Shown here: positions 18,565-27,252 of the stretch, in pieces
How the letters are laid out: every line of letters begins with the position of its first letter
Numbering within the stretch: position 1 is the stretch's first letter
Origin: Vibrio cincinnatiensis DSM 19608
Lineage (GTDB): Bacteria; Pseudomonadota; Gammaproteobacteria; Enterobacterales; Vibrionaceae
DNA length: 64,000 nucleotides
Direction: 5' to 3'
Assembly: GCF_900167345.1 (NCBI RefSeq)
Contig: NZ_FUXB01000003.1
Span: forward strand, 62,001 to 126,000
Notes under the pieces: generated by a model
What the model was told of the DNA's origin: nothing
The model's input: only the letters and a program-made list of their open reading frames with translations
Database searches by the model: none
Made by a program: the position numbers and the translations under genes

Positions 18565-19956
18565 ATGAGTATTGAATTAAACGGCTTCAGGGCATTTAAA
18601 TCCCTGAGTCTTGGGGTTGCAATTGCACTTTATGCAATGCCTGCCCTGTCACATTCGGGGTCGAACGCGACTCCACAAACTATTGCGGCTTCGACGCAGC
18701 AGTTGAATGCCCTAATTGAAGCGGCTCTAGCAAATGATACGAGTCGCTCTCAATATGCTGCGCAGTCACAGGCGATGCGTGAAACGGGCGTTGCAAGCTC
18801 GACTCTCATGGATCCAAAACTTAAGGTGGGCTTTGGCGGTTTACCTGTGGATTCATTTAAGTTTGACGAAGATCCTATGACGAACATTTCTGTTGGATTA
18901 ATGCAACAGTTTGAACGGGGTGCAACGTTAGATCTTAACCAACGTAAAGCGAATCAACAGGCCGATGGTATGGCGTATCAGGTTCAAGTTCGTGAACGTG
19001 AAGTGGCGAATAGTATTACTCAACTATGGTTGGAGCTGGGCTACCTTCAATACGCAGAAACGTTGATTGAATCTAATCAACGTCTCATGGTAGAGATGGA
19101 GCAGTATATTCAAACCAATTACTCAATTGGTAAGAGCGAAGCGCAAGACCTGCTTAACACCCAACTTCAAGTCAATAAGCTCGACGAAAAACTGCAATCG
19201 AATCAACAAATGCAAAATCGAGTCGTTGCCCAGTTATCGGAATGGCTAGGTTCAGAGTGGTTGAATCGTCGTTCTATTGACTCGAATCAGGCTGGCTATC
19301 AATTAGACTGGTCGCATTTGAATGCGCTTTTAGATCAGCAAACGAGTGACACCCAGTACTACATGCTGCTTAATCAACATCCGATGTCGCAAATTGCTGA
19401 AGCGAATATCTTAGCCAATCGCACTCAAGTTGAGGTTGTAGAGCAAGCTTACACGCCACAATTTGGTGTCGAAGTGATGTATGCCTATCGCCAAGCTAAC
19501 AACATGATGGGTGAGCCAGCTTCAGATTTATTGAGTGCATACCTTACGATGGATATCCCATTGTTCACTGATAATCGCCAAGATAAAAATTTAGCAGCTG
19601 CTCAATATCAAGTAGGTGCTGCTCAATATCAAAAAGACACGCTACTTGCACAGATGAATGCCCAAGTCGTTGCCTTAATGACTGATAGAGAGAATCTTGC
19701 TGAGCGCATCGAACGTTATCGAAGTCGACTTATTCCTCAATCGAAAGCACGTATTGAAGCGGTTGAGCGCGGTTATCAGAACAATACCGCTCAGTTTGGT
19801 GATGTCATTACTGCATCAACCGATGAATTGGCTCTTCAAATGGAGCTTGCTCGCCTAATAACCGATATGAACCAGGTCAATAGCAAGTTATCCATGTTAC
19901 TTGGTGGTTTCGAATATAAAGTTTCTGCGCCAAACACTCAGTACAATGAACAATAA
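18565..19956 (+). CDS. cusC: Outer-membrane efflux channel, CusC/TolC family
   Basis: Outer-membrane factor of a tripartite metal pump. At 463 residues it has a signal peptide (about 1-30, ALSHS cleavage), followed by long coiled-coil helices rich in Gln and Asn typical of TolC-like trimers (QRKANQQADGMAYQVQVRE and the second repeat around 310-420). There is no evident lipobox Cys, unlike E. coli CusC, so it is probably not lipidated. It ends 13 nt before the CusB-type gene. Copper or silver as substrate follows from the operon. Confidence 0.9.
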   Translation: MSIELNGFRAFKSLSLGVAIALYAMPALSHSGSNATPQTIAASTQQLNALIEAALANDTSRSQYAAQSQAMRETGVASSTLMDPKLKVGFGGLPVDSFKFDEDPMTNISVGLMQQFERGATLDLNQRKANQQADGMAYQVQVREREVANSITQLWLELGYLQYAETLIESNQRLMVEMEQYIQTNYSIGKSEAQDLLNTQLQVNKLDEKLQSNQQMQNRVVAQLSEWLGSEWLNRRSIDSNQAGYQLDWSHLNALLDQQTSDTQYYMLLNQHPMSQIAEANILANRTQVEVVEQAYTPQFGVEVMYAYRQANNMMGEPASDLLSAYLTMDIPLFTDNRQDKNLAAAQYQVGAAQYQKDTLLAQMNAQVVALMTDRENLAERIERYRSRLIPQSKARIEAVERGYQNNTAQFGDVITASTDELALQMELARLITDMNQVNSKLSMLLGGFEYKVSAPNTQYNEQ

Positions 19957-19969
19957 TAAAGGAATCAAG

Positions 19970-21679
19970 ATGAGTACATTTAAAGTTGCAAGCCTAGCGT
20001 TACTGATCGGCAGCGCATTGGGTTATGGAGCGAATATTTACCTTTCAGGCATGAACTATAACATGGTTGGAATGACAGCTTCTGAGTCTAAATCAAGTGA
20101 TGAACCACTGTATTGGGTCGCACCGATGGACCCAAACTATCAGCGAGATAAACCGGGAAAGTCGCCTATGGGGATGGATCTTATTCCTGTGTATGCTGAT
20201 GACCTCAATGGTAGTAACGACAAGCCAGGAACAGTAAAAATCGATCCTGCGGTTGAAAATAACCTCGGTGTAAAAACAGATACCGTAAAGCAAGAGGTCC
20301 TTGCACCACGCATCGAAACTGTCGGCTATGTCGCCTTTGATGAGAGTCAACTTTGGCAGACCAATGTTCGAGTATCGGGTTGGGTTGAAAAGCTTTATAT
20401 CAATGCCGTTGGTGAAAAAGTGAATCAAGGTGACACGCTGTTCACTCTGTATTCCCCAGAGCTTGTAAAAGCACAAGAAGAACTGATCAGTGCCTATAAG
20501 ACCCAACGTAAAGGAATGATACAAGGTGCTACCGATCGTTTGATCACTTTGGGGGTTGACCGCAATCAAATTAAATCCATCGCCCGTCGAGGTAAAGCGT
20601 CACAATCCATTGAAATTAAAGCACCGGCAGACGGCGTTATTGCAAGCCTCAATATTCGTGAAGGTGGCTACCTTTCTCCAGCTCAAGCGGTGATCAGCGC
20701 AGGTCCTTTGAATCAAGTATGGGTAGATGCAGAAGTCTTTGAACGTCAATCACATTGGATTAAACAAGGCAGTCAAGCATCTATGACATTGGATGCCTTA
20801 CCAGGTGGAGAATGGAATGGTGAAGTGGATTATGTTTATCCCATTCTTGACCCTAGTACGCGTACATTGCGTGTCCGCCTTCGATTCGATAACCCACAAG
20901 GTGAACTTAAGCCGAATATGTTCGCTAACGTCGCGCTAAAACCGGTATCAAGTGATGAAGTGTTAACCATTCCACGTTCCTCAGTCATCCGCTCTGGCGG
21001 TATGACTCGCGTGGTTCTGGCTGAGGGAGATGGAAAATATCGCTCTGCCAGAATTGAAGTTGGTCGTGAGTCCGCTGACAAGATTGAGGTTCTAAAAGGA
21101 TTGCAACAAGGGGAGCGAGTTGTTACTTCAGCGCACTTCATGTTGGACTCTGAATCAAGCCAGTCTGCCGACCTATCAAGAATCAATGGTGTCGAACCAA
21201 CTGCTGAAACGGCGTGGGCAACCGGCGAAATTACAGACGTAATGGCTGGGCATAGAATGCTAACTATTAATCATAAACCTGTTCCTGAGTGGGACTGGCC
21301 AAGAATGACCATGAATTTTATGGTATCAGAGAACGTTGAAATGGACCAACTTTCAAAAGGTCAAACGATTGATTTTGAAATGCAAAAATCTGAATCGGGT
21401 CAATATGAAGTAGTTGATTACAAAGTGAAAGAGCTGAGCATAGATACAGAGTTATGGGTAGACGGTAATATTTCTATGCTAATGGCAGATTTTGGTATGG
21501 TGACACTAAATCATCTTCCTGTAGCCGATTGGTCATGGGATGCTGGTGAGCTCAACTTTTCAGTCGGTGGTGACTTTGAACTCTCAGGTTTTCAGGAGGG
21601 TGACAAAGTTCGGTTTCTAGTTGAGAAACAAGGATCCGATTATCTTCTCAAAGAGTTAGTTAAAAGTGAGGATAAGTAA
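19970..21679 (+). CDS. cusB: Periplasmic adaptor CusB with two fused CusF-like domains
   Basis: Membrane-fusion protein linking CusA to CusC. From ATG 19970 (AAAGGA 6 nt upstream) it is 569 residues: N-terminal anchor; heavy-metal-binding segment YWVAPMDPNYQRDKPGKSPM, the YHS-like domain found in CusB/CzcB proteins; barrel-sandwich and beta-barrel domains (about 110-390). Two consecutive CusF-like domains follow. The first (about 400-480) has the full ligand set, INHKPVPEWDWPRMTMNF (His, Trp, Met, Met). The second (about 485-565) keeps LNHLPVADWSW but has AGELNF where the two Met ligands should be. So the chaperone is fused, and one copy is ligand-depleted. The stop overlaps cusA (TAATG). Confidence 0.93.
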   Translation: MSTFKVASLALLIGSALGYGANIYLSGMNYNMVGMTASESKSSDEPLYWVAPMDPNYQRDKPGKSPMGMDLIPVYADDLNGSNDKPGTVKIDPAVENNLGVKTDTVKQEVLAPRIETVGYVAFDESQLWQTNVRVSGWVEKLYINAVGEKVNQGDTLFTLYSPELVKAQEELISAYKTQRKGMIQGATDRLITLGVDRNQIKSIARRGKASQSIEIKAPADGVIASLNIREGGYLSPAQAVISAGPLNQVWVDAEVFERQSHWIKQGSQASMTLDALPGGEWNGEVDYVYPILDPSTRTLRVRLRFDNPQGELKPNMFANVALKPVSSDEVLTIPRSSVIRSGGMTRVVLAEGDGKYRSARIEVGRESADKIEVLKGLQQGERVVTSAHFMLDSESSQSADLSRINGVEPTAETAWATGEITDVMAGHRMLTINHKPVPEWDWPRMTMNFMVSENVEMDQLSKGQTIDFEMQKSESGQYEVVDYKVKELSIDTELWVDGNISMLMADFGMVTLNHLPVADWSWDAGELNFSVGGDFELSGFQEGDKVRFLVEKQGSDYLLKELVKSEDK

Positions 21680-24600
21680 TGATAGGTGCCATTATTCGCT
21701 GGTCTATCAACAATCGCTTCTTAGTGTTGGTAGCCACTTTTGCCCTCGTATTTGGTGGGCTTTATAGCGTAAAAAACACTCCTGTAGATGCCTTACCTGA
21801 TTTATCAGACGTACAAGTTATCATAAAAACAAGTTACCCGGGTCAGGCACCCCAAGTGGTGGAAGACCAAGTTACGTATCCTCTGACAACGGCGATGCTT
21901 GCGGTTCCTGGCGCTGAAACTGTTCGTGGATATTCGTTCTTTGGTGATTCCTATGTGTATATCATCTTCAATGACAAAACAGACATGTATTGGGCACGTT
22001 CGCGAGTGCTTGAATATTTAAGTCAAGTTGCGCCAAACCTTCCCCCAAGCGCTAAGCCAACACTGGGTCCAGATGCGACAGGTGTGGGCTGGATTTATAA
22101 TTATGTATTGCAAGATAAAACTGGAAAGCATGACCTTGCTGAACTGCGTAGCTTACAAGATTGGTTCTTGAAATATGAGCTGCAAACTGTTGATGGGGTG
22201 TCTGAGGTTGCAACTGTTGGCGGTATGGTTAAACAGTACCAAGTACAAATTGATCCAGCTAAATTACGCGCATATGACCTTACCTTACAACAAGTCAATA
22301 TGGCTATTCAAAATGGTAACCAAGAAAGTGGCGCGTCTGTAGTAGAAGTTGCTGAAGCTGAGCACATGGTTCGAACCACTGGTTACTTGTCTAGTATTGA
22401 TGACATTAAAGCGCTTCCACTCAAGGTAAGCAAAAAAGGAACCCCCCTATTATTAGGTGACGTTGCTGATATTGACCTCGGACCACAGATGAGACGAGGA
22501 ATCTCTGAATTAAATGGAGAGGGCGAAGCCGTAGGTGGCGTAATTGTCATGCGTTTTGGAGAAAACGCGAGCGAAGTGATCAATAATGTTAAGGATAAGC
22601 TAAACGAGCTTCAGGGTAGCTTGCCTGATGGTGTTGAGATAGTGGCTACTTACGATCGTTCTACGTTAATCAATGCAGCGGTTGAGAACCTTTGGAAAAA
22701 GCTTGCAGAAGAGTTCATTGTTGTCGCTATTGTATGTGCGTTGTTCCTATTCCATATTCGGTCTTCGCTCGTTATCGCATTGAGTCTCCCTGTCGGTATT
22801 TTAGGAGCCTTTATTGTCATGCATTGGCAAGGTATCAACGCCAATATCATGTCGCTAGGAGGGATTGCAATCGCGATAGGTGCAATGGTAGACGGTGCTA
22901 TCGTTATGATAGAAAACGTACATAAGCACATTGAACGGACTCCATTGACTGACAAAAACCGATGGCAAGTGATTGGTGATGCGGCGCAAGAGGTTGGTGC
23001 ACCGCTGTTCTTCTCGCTACTGATCATCACGCTAAGTTTTGTTCCTGTATTCGCATTGGAAGGTCAAGAAGGCAAGATGTTCTCGCCACTCGCCTTTACT
23101 AAAACTTATGCAATGGCGGCAGCAGCCGGCCTTGCTATTACGTTAGTGCCGGTGCTCATGGGATATCTTGTTCGCGGTAAAATATTACCAGAGAACAAGA
23201 ACCCTATTAATAAAGGTCTAATTGCCCTTTACAAGCCCTTACTGAATATTAGTCTCAAGCACCCGAAAAGCATGATTGTATTGGCTATTGCTCTTATGGG
23301 GTCTGCTTATTATCCAACAATGAAGCTCGGTAGTGAGTTCATTCCTCCTCTTGATGAGGGTGACTTGATGTATATGCCAACCACCTATCCAGGTATTTCT
23401 ATTGGTAAAGCGCGAGAGTTGCTTCAGCAGACAAACAAGCTAATTAAGACGGTACCCGAAGTACAGACAACATGGGGTAAAGTCGGTCGTGCTGACACTG
23501 CGACAGACCCTGCTCCCTTAACTATGATTGAAACCGTTATTCAGCTTAAACCGCGTGATCAGTGGCGTGAGGGCGTGACAACTGAGTCGCTACGAAAAGA
23601 GTTTGATGACTTGATTCAATTTCCTGGTTTAACTAACGCATGGGTGATGCCTATAAAGACGCGCATCGATATGTTGTCAACCGGTATCAAAACTCCAATT
23701 GGAATAAAAATAGCTGGAAGTGATTTAGCTGAAATTGAGAAAATAGGTGCTCAACTTGAACCTATCCTAAACAACATTACAGGCACTGCATCTGTCTATG
23801 CAGAGCGTGTTGCTGGTGGTCGCTATGTGACTATTGATATCAATCGCAAAGCTGCAGCTCGCTACGCTCTTAGCATTAAGGAGATCCAACAAGTTGTTTC
23901 TACCGCAGTAGGTGGCATGAACATTGGTGAAACGATTGAAGGCCTCGAGCGTTACCCAATTAATGTTCGCTACCCTCAAGGCTATCGTGATTCAGTTGTT
24001 AAGCTACAGCAATTACCATTGGTTACCCCAAGTGGCGCTAGAATTGCTTTAGTTGATGTTGCCGATATTCGCTATGAAGATGGGCCTCCAATGATTAAAA
24101 CAGAGAACGCTCGTCCAAATGGTTGGGTGTTTGTTGATATTGATGGTCGAGACTTAGGTTCTTACGTCCAAGAGGCCAAGCAGGCAGTTGCAGAACAGCT
24201 TGATATGCCTGCTGGCTATTCCCTCGCTTGGTCTGGTCAGTATGAGTATATGGAACGAGCGAAAGAGCGTTTAGGTGTCGTAGTACCTATTACGATTGCC
24301 ATTATTATGCTTTTGCTTTACTTCAGTTTCCGGCGAGTTGGTGAAGTAATGATCATCATGTTAACTCTACCGTTAGCAATGGTTGGAGGGCTGTGGCTGA
24401 TGCACTACCTCGGCTATAACTTTTCAATTGCAGTGGGCGTTGGTTTTATCGCTCTGGCAGGTGTTGCTGTCGAAATTGGGGTTATCATGTTGGTATATCT
24501 CAACCAAGCATGGCATTACACAAAGCTTGATGCTAAAGAGCAGAACAAATCACTTAGTGAAGATGATTTAAGTCACTCGATTCAAGAGGGGGCAGGCTTA

Positions 24601-24804
24601 CGCGTACGCCCAGTGATGATGACGGTATTGACAGTAATTATCGGCTTGATCCCAATTATGTACGGTGAAGGTACAGGTTCTGAAGTTATGCAACGCATCG
24701 CTGCGCCGATGATCGGAGGTATGGCGTCAGCTCTGCTCCTCACACTTCTCGTTCTTCCAGCGATTTTCAAGCTTTGGAAAATACGCGAACTCAAAAGAAA
24801 CTAA
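21679..24804 (+). CDS. cusA: Copper/silver RND efflux transporter CusA
   Basis: Proton-driven inner-membrane pump of the heavy-metal-efflux RND family, 1041 residues. It starts MIGAIIRWSINNRFLVL and shows twelve membrane segments in the 1+5 and 1+5 pattern, two large periplasmic loops (about 35-340 and 560-860), and RND motifs such as GGIAIAIGAMVDGAIVMIENVHK in TM4, with its essential acidic residue. The periplasmic loops contain several Met residues suited to Cu(I)/Ag(I) relay. It overlaps cusB by 1 nt, so adaptor and pump are coupled. Confidence 0.96.
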   Translation: MIGAIIRWSINNRFLVLVATFALVFGGLYSVKNTPVDALPDLSDVQVIIKTSYPGQAPQVVEDQVTYPLTTAMLAVPGAETVRGYSFFGDSYVYIIFNDKTDMYWARSRVLEYLSQVAPNLPPSAKPTLGPDATGVGWIYNYVLQDKTGKHDLAELRSLQDWFLKYELQTVDGVSEVATVGGMVKQYQVQIDPAKLRAYDLTLQQVNMAIQNGNQESGASVVEVAEAEHMVRTTGYLSSIDDIKALPLKVSKKGTPLLLGDVADIDLGPQMRRGISELNGEGEAVGGVIVMRFGENASEVINNVKDKLNELQGSLPDGVEIVATYDRSTLINAAVENLWKKLAEEFIVVAIVCALFLFHIRSSLVIALSLPVGILGAFIVMHWQGINANIMSLGGIAIAIGAMVDGAIVMIENVHKHIERTPLTDKNRWQVIGDAAQEVGAPLFFSLLIITLSFVPVFALEGQEGKMFSPLAFTKTYAMAAAAGLAITLVPVLMGYLVRGKILPENKNPINKGLIALYKPLLNISLKHPKSMIVLAIALMGSAYYPTMKLGSEFIPPLDEGDLMYMPTTYPGISIGKARELLQQTNKLIKTVPEVQTTWGKVGRADTATDPAPLTMIETVIQLKPRDQWREGVTTESLRKEFDDLIQFPGLTNAWVMPIKTRIDMLSTGIKTPIGIKIAGSDLAEIEKIGAQLEPILNNITGTASVYAERVAGGRYVTIDINRKAAARYALSIKEIQQVVSTAVGGMNIGETIEGLERYPINVRYPQGYRDSVVKLQQLPLVTPSGARIALVDVADIRYEDGPPMIKTENARPNGWVFVDIDGRDLGSYVQEAKQAVAEQLDMPAGYSLAWSGQYEYMERAKERLGVVVPITIAIIMLLLYFSFRRVGEVMIIMLTLPLAMVGGLWLMHYLGYNFSIAVGVGFIALAGVAVEIGVIMLVYLNQAWHYTKLDAKEQNKSLSEDDLSHSIQEGAGLRVRPVMMTVLTVIIGLIPIMYGEGTGSEVMQRIAAPMIGGMASALLLTLLVLPAIFKLWKIRELKRN

Positions 24805-24811
24805 ACACATA

Positions 24812-24839
24812 TACGGGCTAAGAGTAAACCTAGCCCGTA
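24812..24839. other. Inverted repeat after cusA
   Basis: Nine-bp stem TACGGGCTA/TAGCCCGTA with a 10-nt loop in the 69-bp gap between cusA and the cupredoxin gene. No T-run follows. It could be an imperfect terminator or a processing/stability hairpin that lets the small downstream genes be expressed at a different level. Confidence 0.55.
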
Positions 24840-24873
24840 GACATTCATTAATGAATTAGTAAGGAACATAACC

Positions 24874-25428
24874 ATGAAAAAGGTACTACTAGCCACATTA
24901 TTCTCTGTGACTTCAATGTCGGTAATGGCAGGAATGGATCACTCAAACATGGATCATGGCTCGATGAATCACGCTGATATGGATAGCAGCAACATGAACC
25001 ATGGCGATATGGATCACAGTCAAATGAGTAATTCGATGATGTCGATGGAGGGGATGTCTGACGTTGGTATGCCAGCAACAGGTGCAAAGCCAGATAAAGT
25101 GGTTCATGTTGTGTTGGCAGATGACATGACAATCAAGTTCAAAAAAGAAGTACAAATTGAACCTAATGATGTAGTTCAATTTGTGGTTATGAATGTTGGC
25201 AAGATTGATCATGAGTTCACTATTGGCTCAGCGAAAGAGCAACTTGAACATCGAGAAATGATGAAGAAAATGCCTCATCATATGCATGATTCTGGGAATG
25301 CAGTTACAGTAAAACCGGGTAAAGCTAAGCAGTTGATTTGGCACTTCCACGGGGATAGCAAGGTTGAATTTGCATGCAATATTCCAGGGCATGCAGAAGC
25401 AGGCATGATTAAAAAAGTGAGTTTATAG
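24874..25428 (+). CDS. Periplasmic cupredoxin with Met/His repeat tail
   Basis: A 184-residue secreted blue-copper-type protein. After a signal peptide (1-19), residues 20-62 are a repetitive M-D-H-S/G-N/S stretch (MDHSNMDHGSMNHADM and so on), like copper-binding tails of CopA/PcoA-type proteins. The C-terminal 110 residues are a plastocyanin-like fold with the type 1 copper set H113 (DHEFTIG), C168 (EFACNIPGH), H173 and M178. It is likely a copper carrier or redox partner for the cytochrome encoded next. Location after cusCBA suggests it delivers periplasmic copper to the pump or stores it. Confidence 0.9.
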   Translation: MKKVLLATLFSVTSMSVMAGMDHSNMDHGSMNHADMDSSNMNHGDMDHSQMSNSMMSMEGMSDVGMPATGAKPDKVVHVVLADDMTIKFKKEVQIEPNDVVQFVVMNVGKIDHEFTIGSAKEQLEHREMMKKMPHHMHDSGNAVTVKPGKAKQLIWHFHGDSKVEFACNIPGHAEAGMIKKVSL

Positions 25429-25446
25429 ACGCTATAAAGGAACCTG

Positions 25447-26007
25447 ATGATGTTAAAGCGTTTATTCATGCTAGCGGGTATGTTTAGTGTGAGTTTGTTC
25501 ACCTATGCTTCAGAAGACTCAATTTCAGCCGGTGAGTCCACTTTTCGTACTGTAGGGGGATATGGATGTATTGCGTGTCATGGGCTTTATGGTCAAGGGG
25601 GAGGTAACGTTGGTGGGAATATCAGAGGTAACTCCTTAAATGACCTGAAATACAGCCTAGAGCATGAACAAACAATGAAGCTTTTAGGCGACGCACTAAG
25701 TGAACAAGATAAGATAAATCTAGCAGAATACATGGAGTATCTTGGAACGTTTCAATTAGTGGATTGGATGTATGAAGGTACCAAGGGGGCGCTACTCTCA
25801 GTTTCTATAGATAGCGGCAAGAAGAGTCAGTTGGTGGTACTAAATAAAATGTTTGAGTCGATGTCAATTGATCTCTCCCCTTTGGCTGGTAAACATTTAA
25901 CACTGCGTGTAGAGCCGTATGAAACTCAGTACTTTGAGTGGCTTCCTGAAAAGGGAGTATATGAGCTGAGTTATGGCGATGAAGCCGTCAGTATTAACGT
26001 AAAATAG
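25447..26007 (+). CDS. Secreted mono-heme cytochrome c-like protein
   Basis: 186 residues; signal peptide (1-21, TYASE) and one heme c site C41-I-A-C44-H45 in GGYGCIACHGLYGQGGG. A class I cytochrome c core of about 80 residues is followed by a 90-residue tail without further heme motif, perhaps a small beta domain. Start ATG 25447 (or the adjacent ATG 25450) follows AAAGG. It lies 19 nt after the cupredoxin, so the two may exchange electrons or help oxidise Cu(I); this is inference from adjacency. Confidence 0.8.
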   Translation: MMLKRLFMLAGMFSVSLFTYASEDSISAGESTFRTVGGYGCIACHGLYGQGGGNVGGNIRGNSLNDLKYSLEHEQTMKLLGDALSEQDKINLAEYMEYLGTFQLVDWMYEGTKGALLSVSIDSGKKSQLVVLNKMFESMSIDLSPLAGKHLTLRVEPYETQYFEWLPEKGVYELSYGDEAVSINVK

Positions 26008-26026
26008 ATTTTGGTTAGGTAACTTT

Positions 26027-26467
26027 ATGAGTAAAAATTTGAGACTTATTGCACTTTCATCTTTGATTTTGAGCTTTAACGTCTTTGCTAAGCCTGTTAT
26101 TGAGCTTTATAAATCGCCTACGTGTGGTTGCTGTAAGGAATGGGCAGCAATTATGGAGAAGAAAGGCTACGAAGTGAATGTTAACCATGCTCGTGATTGG
26201 AGTGATGTCAAACAAGAGTTTGGTATGCCTAATCAACTGATGTCCTGCCATACAGCTGTCATTGGTGGCTATATGATTGAAGGGCATGTTCCTGAGTCTG
26301 ATATCAAACGTTTGCTTGAGGAGAGACTTGAAAATATTTCAGGAATTGCGGCTCCTGGTATGCCGCAGCATTCGCCGGGAATGGCACGACCAGGGCAAGA
26401 GTACAAAGGCTTTAATGTGGTGTCTTTTGACAAGACAGGTCACATGAAGCTGTACAATAAGTACTAA
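26027..26467 (+). CDS. DUF411-family periplasmic metal-binding protein
   Basis: 146 residues with a signal peptide (1-21). The mature protein starts with a thioredoxin-like strand carrying PTCGCCKEWA (C33, C35, C36) and later LMSCHTAVIGGYMIEGHVP, the two hallmarks of DUF411, a family widespread in copper and silver resistance clusters. A Met/Pro/His insert (APGMPQHSPGMARPG) adds possible copper ligands. It is the last gene of the copper block, 20 nt after the cytochrome gene. Biochemical role is not established for the family. Confidence 0.9.
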   Translation: MSKNLRLIALSSLILSFNVFAKPVIELYKSPTCGCCKEWAAIMEKKGYEVNVNHARDWSDVKQEFGMPNQLMSCHTAVIGGYMIEGHVPESDIKRLLEERLENISGIAAPGMPQHSPGMARPGQEYKGFNVVSFDKTGHMKLYNKY

Positions 26468-26789
26468 AAGTCGATTAAGCATTTTGGGCTCTTGAGGTAA
26501 GAGAGGAGCTCTTTTATTTAATTAAAAGCAGCACTTACACTAACTGAAACGAGCCCCCATCATTCCGCTTTATCCAAAAGTTTGCTAAGCGAGACTCGGG
26601 TTGACCAACAACTAAATGCCTAGAAAGGACTGTCTCTTGTAACGCTCAAAAAGTTTCAAACTTTACTGTCATAATTCTGTTGTACAGAAGGTTATTGATC
26701 AATTTAGTTTCAAACTTTATTGTCACTTTTTGTATCTAGAGCTACTTGGTATTAAACCTTACAGGATAGAAAAGTTTCAAACTTTAATG
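26468..26789. other. Gene-less junction at right end of copper block
   Basis: No credible gene. The stretch holds three copies of a 19-bp direct repeat from 26652 onwards (separate entry). The sequence TGTCTCTTGTAACG at 26631 starts the repeat-bearing segment and could be a transposon terminus. Confidence 0.5.
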
Positions 26790-26791
26790 TC
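26652..26791. repeat. Three 19-bp direct repeats, possible transposase-binding sites
   Basis: AGTTTCAAACTTTANTGTC occurs at 26652-26670, 26706-26724 and 26773-26791, differing only at the N (C, T, A). Spacings are 54 and 67 bp. Multiple short direct repeats near a terminus are typical of Tn7-like ends (TnsB sites). The third copy abuts the IS256 remnant. No matching end was found elsewhere in the window. Confidence 0.7.
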
Positions 26792-27159
26792 CTTCGACAA
26801 AACTGAAGATGAGGCCTTGCTAGCGTTAGGGAAGTTCGCTGCTCAATGGGACGCTAAGTACCCTCAAATCAGCCGGGCCTGGACAACCCACTGGGTTAAT
26901 CTCAATACGCTGTTTAACTACCCAGAGGAAATCAGGAAGGCGATTTACACGACTAACGCCATCGAGTCGTTGAACTGTAGTGATCAGAAAAGCCATCAAA
27001 AAATGTAAGCTGTTCCCAACAGATGAATCGGCTAAGAAGGTCATCTTCTTAGCGATCCAAGGTGCTTCCAAGAAGTGGACGATGCCCATTAGAAACTGGC
27101 GACAAGCCCTGAACCGTTTTATGATTATGTTCGAAGACAGACTGAGTGATTATATTTAA
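26790..27159 (+). pseudogene. IS256-family transposase remnant with frameshift
   Basis: C-terminal 120 or so residues of an IS256-type (mutator) transposase. TEDEALLALGKFAAQWDAKYPQ and YTTNAIESLN are in one frame up to about 26970; the homologous continuation VIRKAIKKCK...NWRQALNRFMIMFEDRL is in another frame, ending at 27159. The N-terminal two thirds, with most of the catalytic residues, is absent. GACAGTTACACAG after the stop resembles an IS256 terminal repeat, so the right end of the IS seems to survive. It is inactive. Confidence 0.88.
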
Positions 27160-27252
27160 CCCCGACAGTTACACAGAATTATTTACAGTTTCGGGAGTGC
27201 TGATTTGTTCCTCTCCCTTAAGTGGCTTTTACTTTTACACCAACTTAACTTA

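Noticed and set aside
26652..26791. CRISPR-like array from the three 19-bp repeats
   Set aside because: Too few and too short repeats, unequal spacing (54 and 67 bp), and no cas genes.
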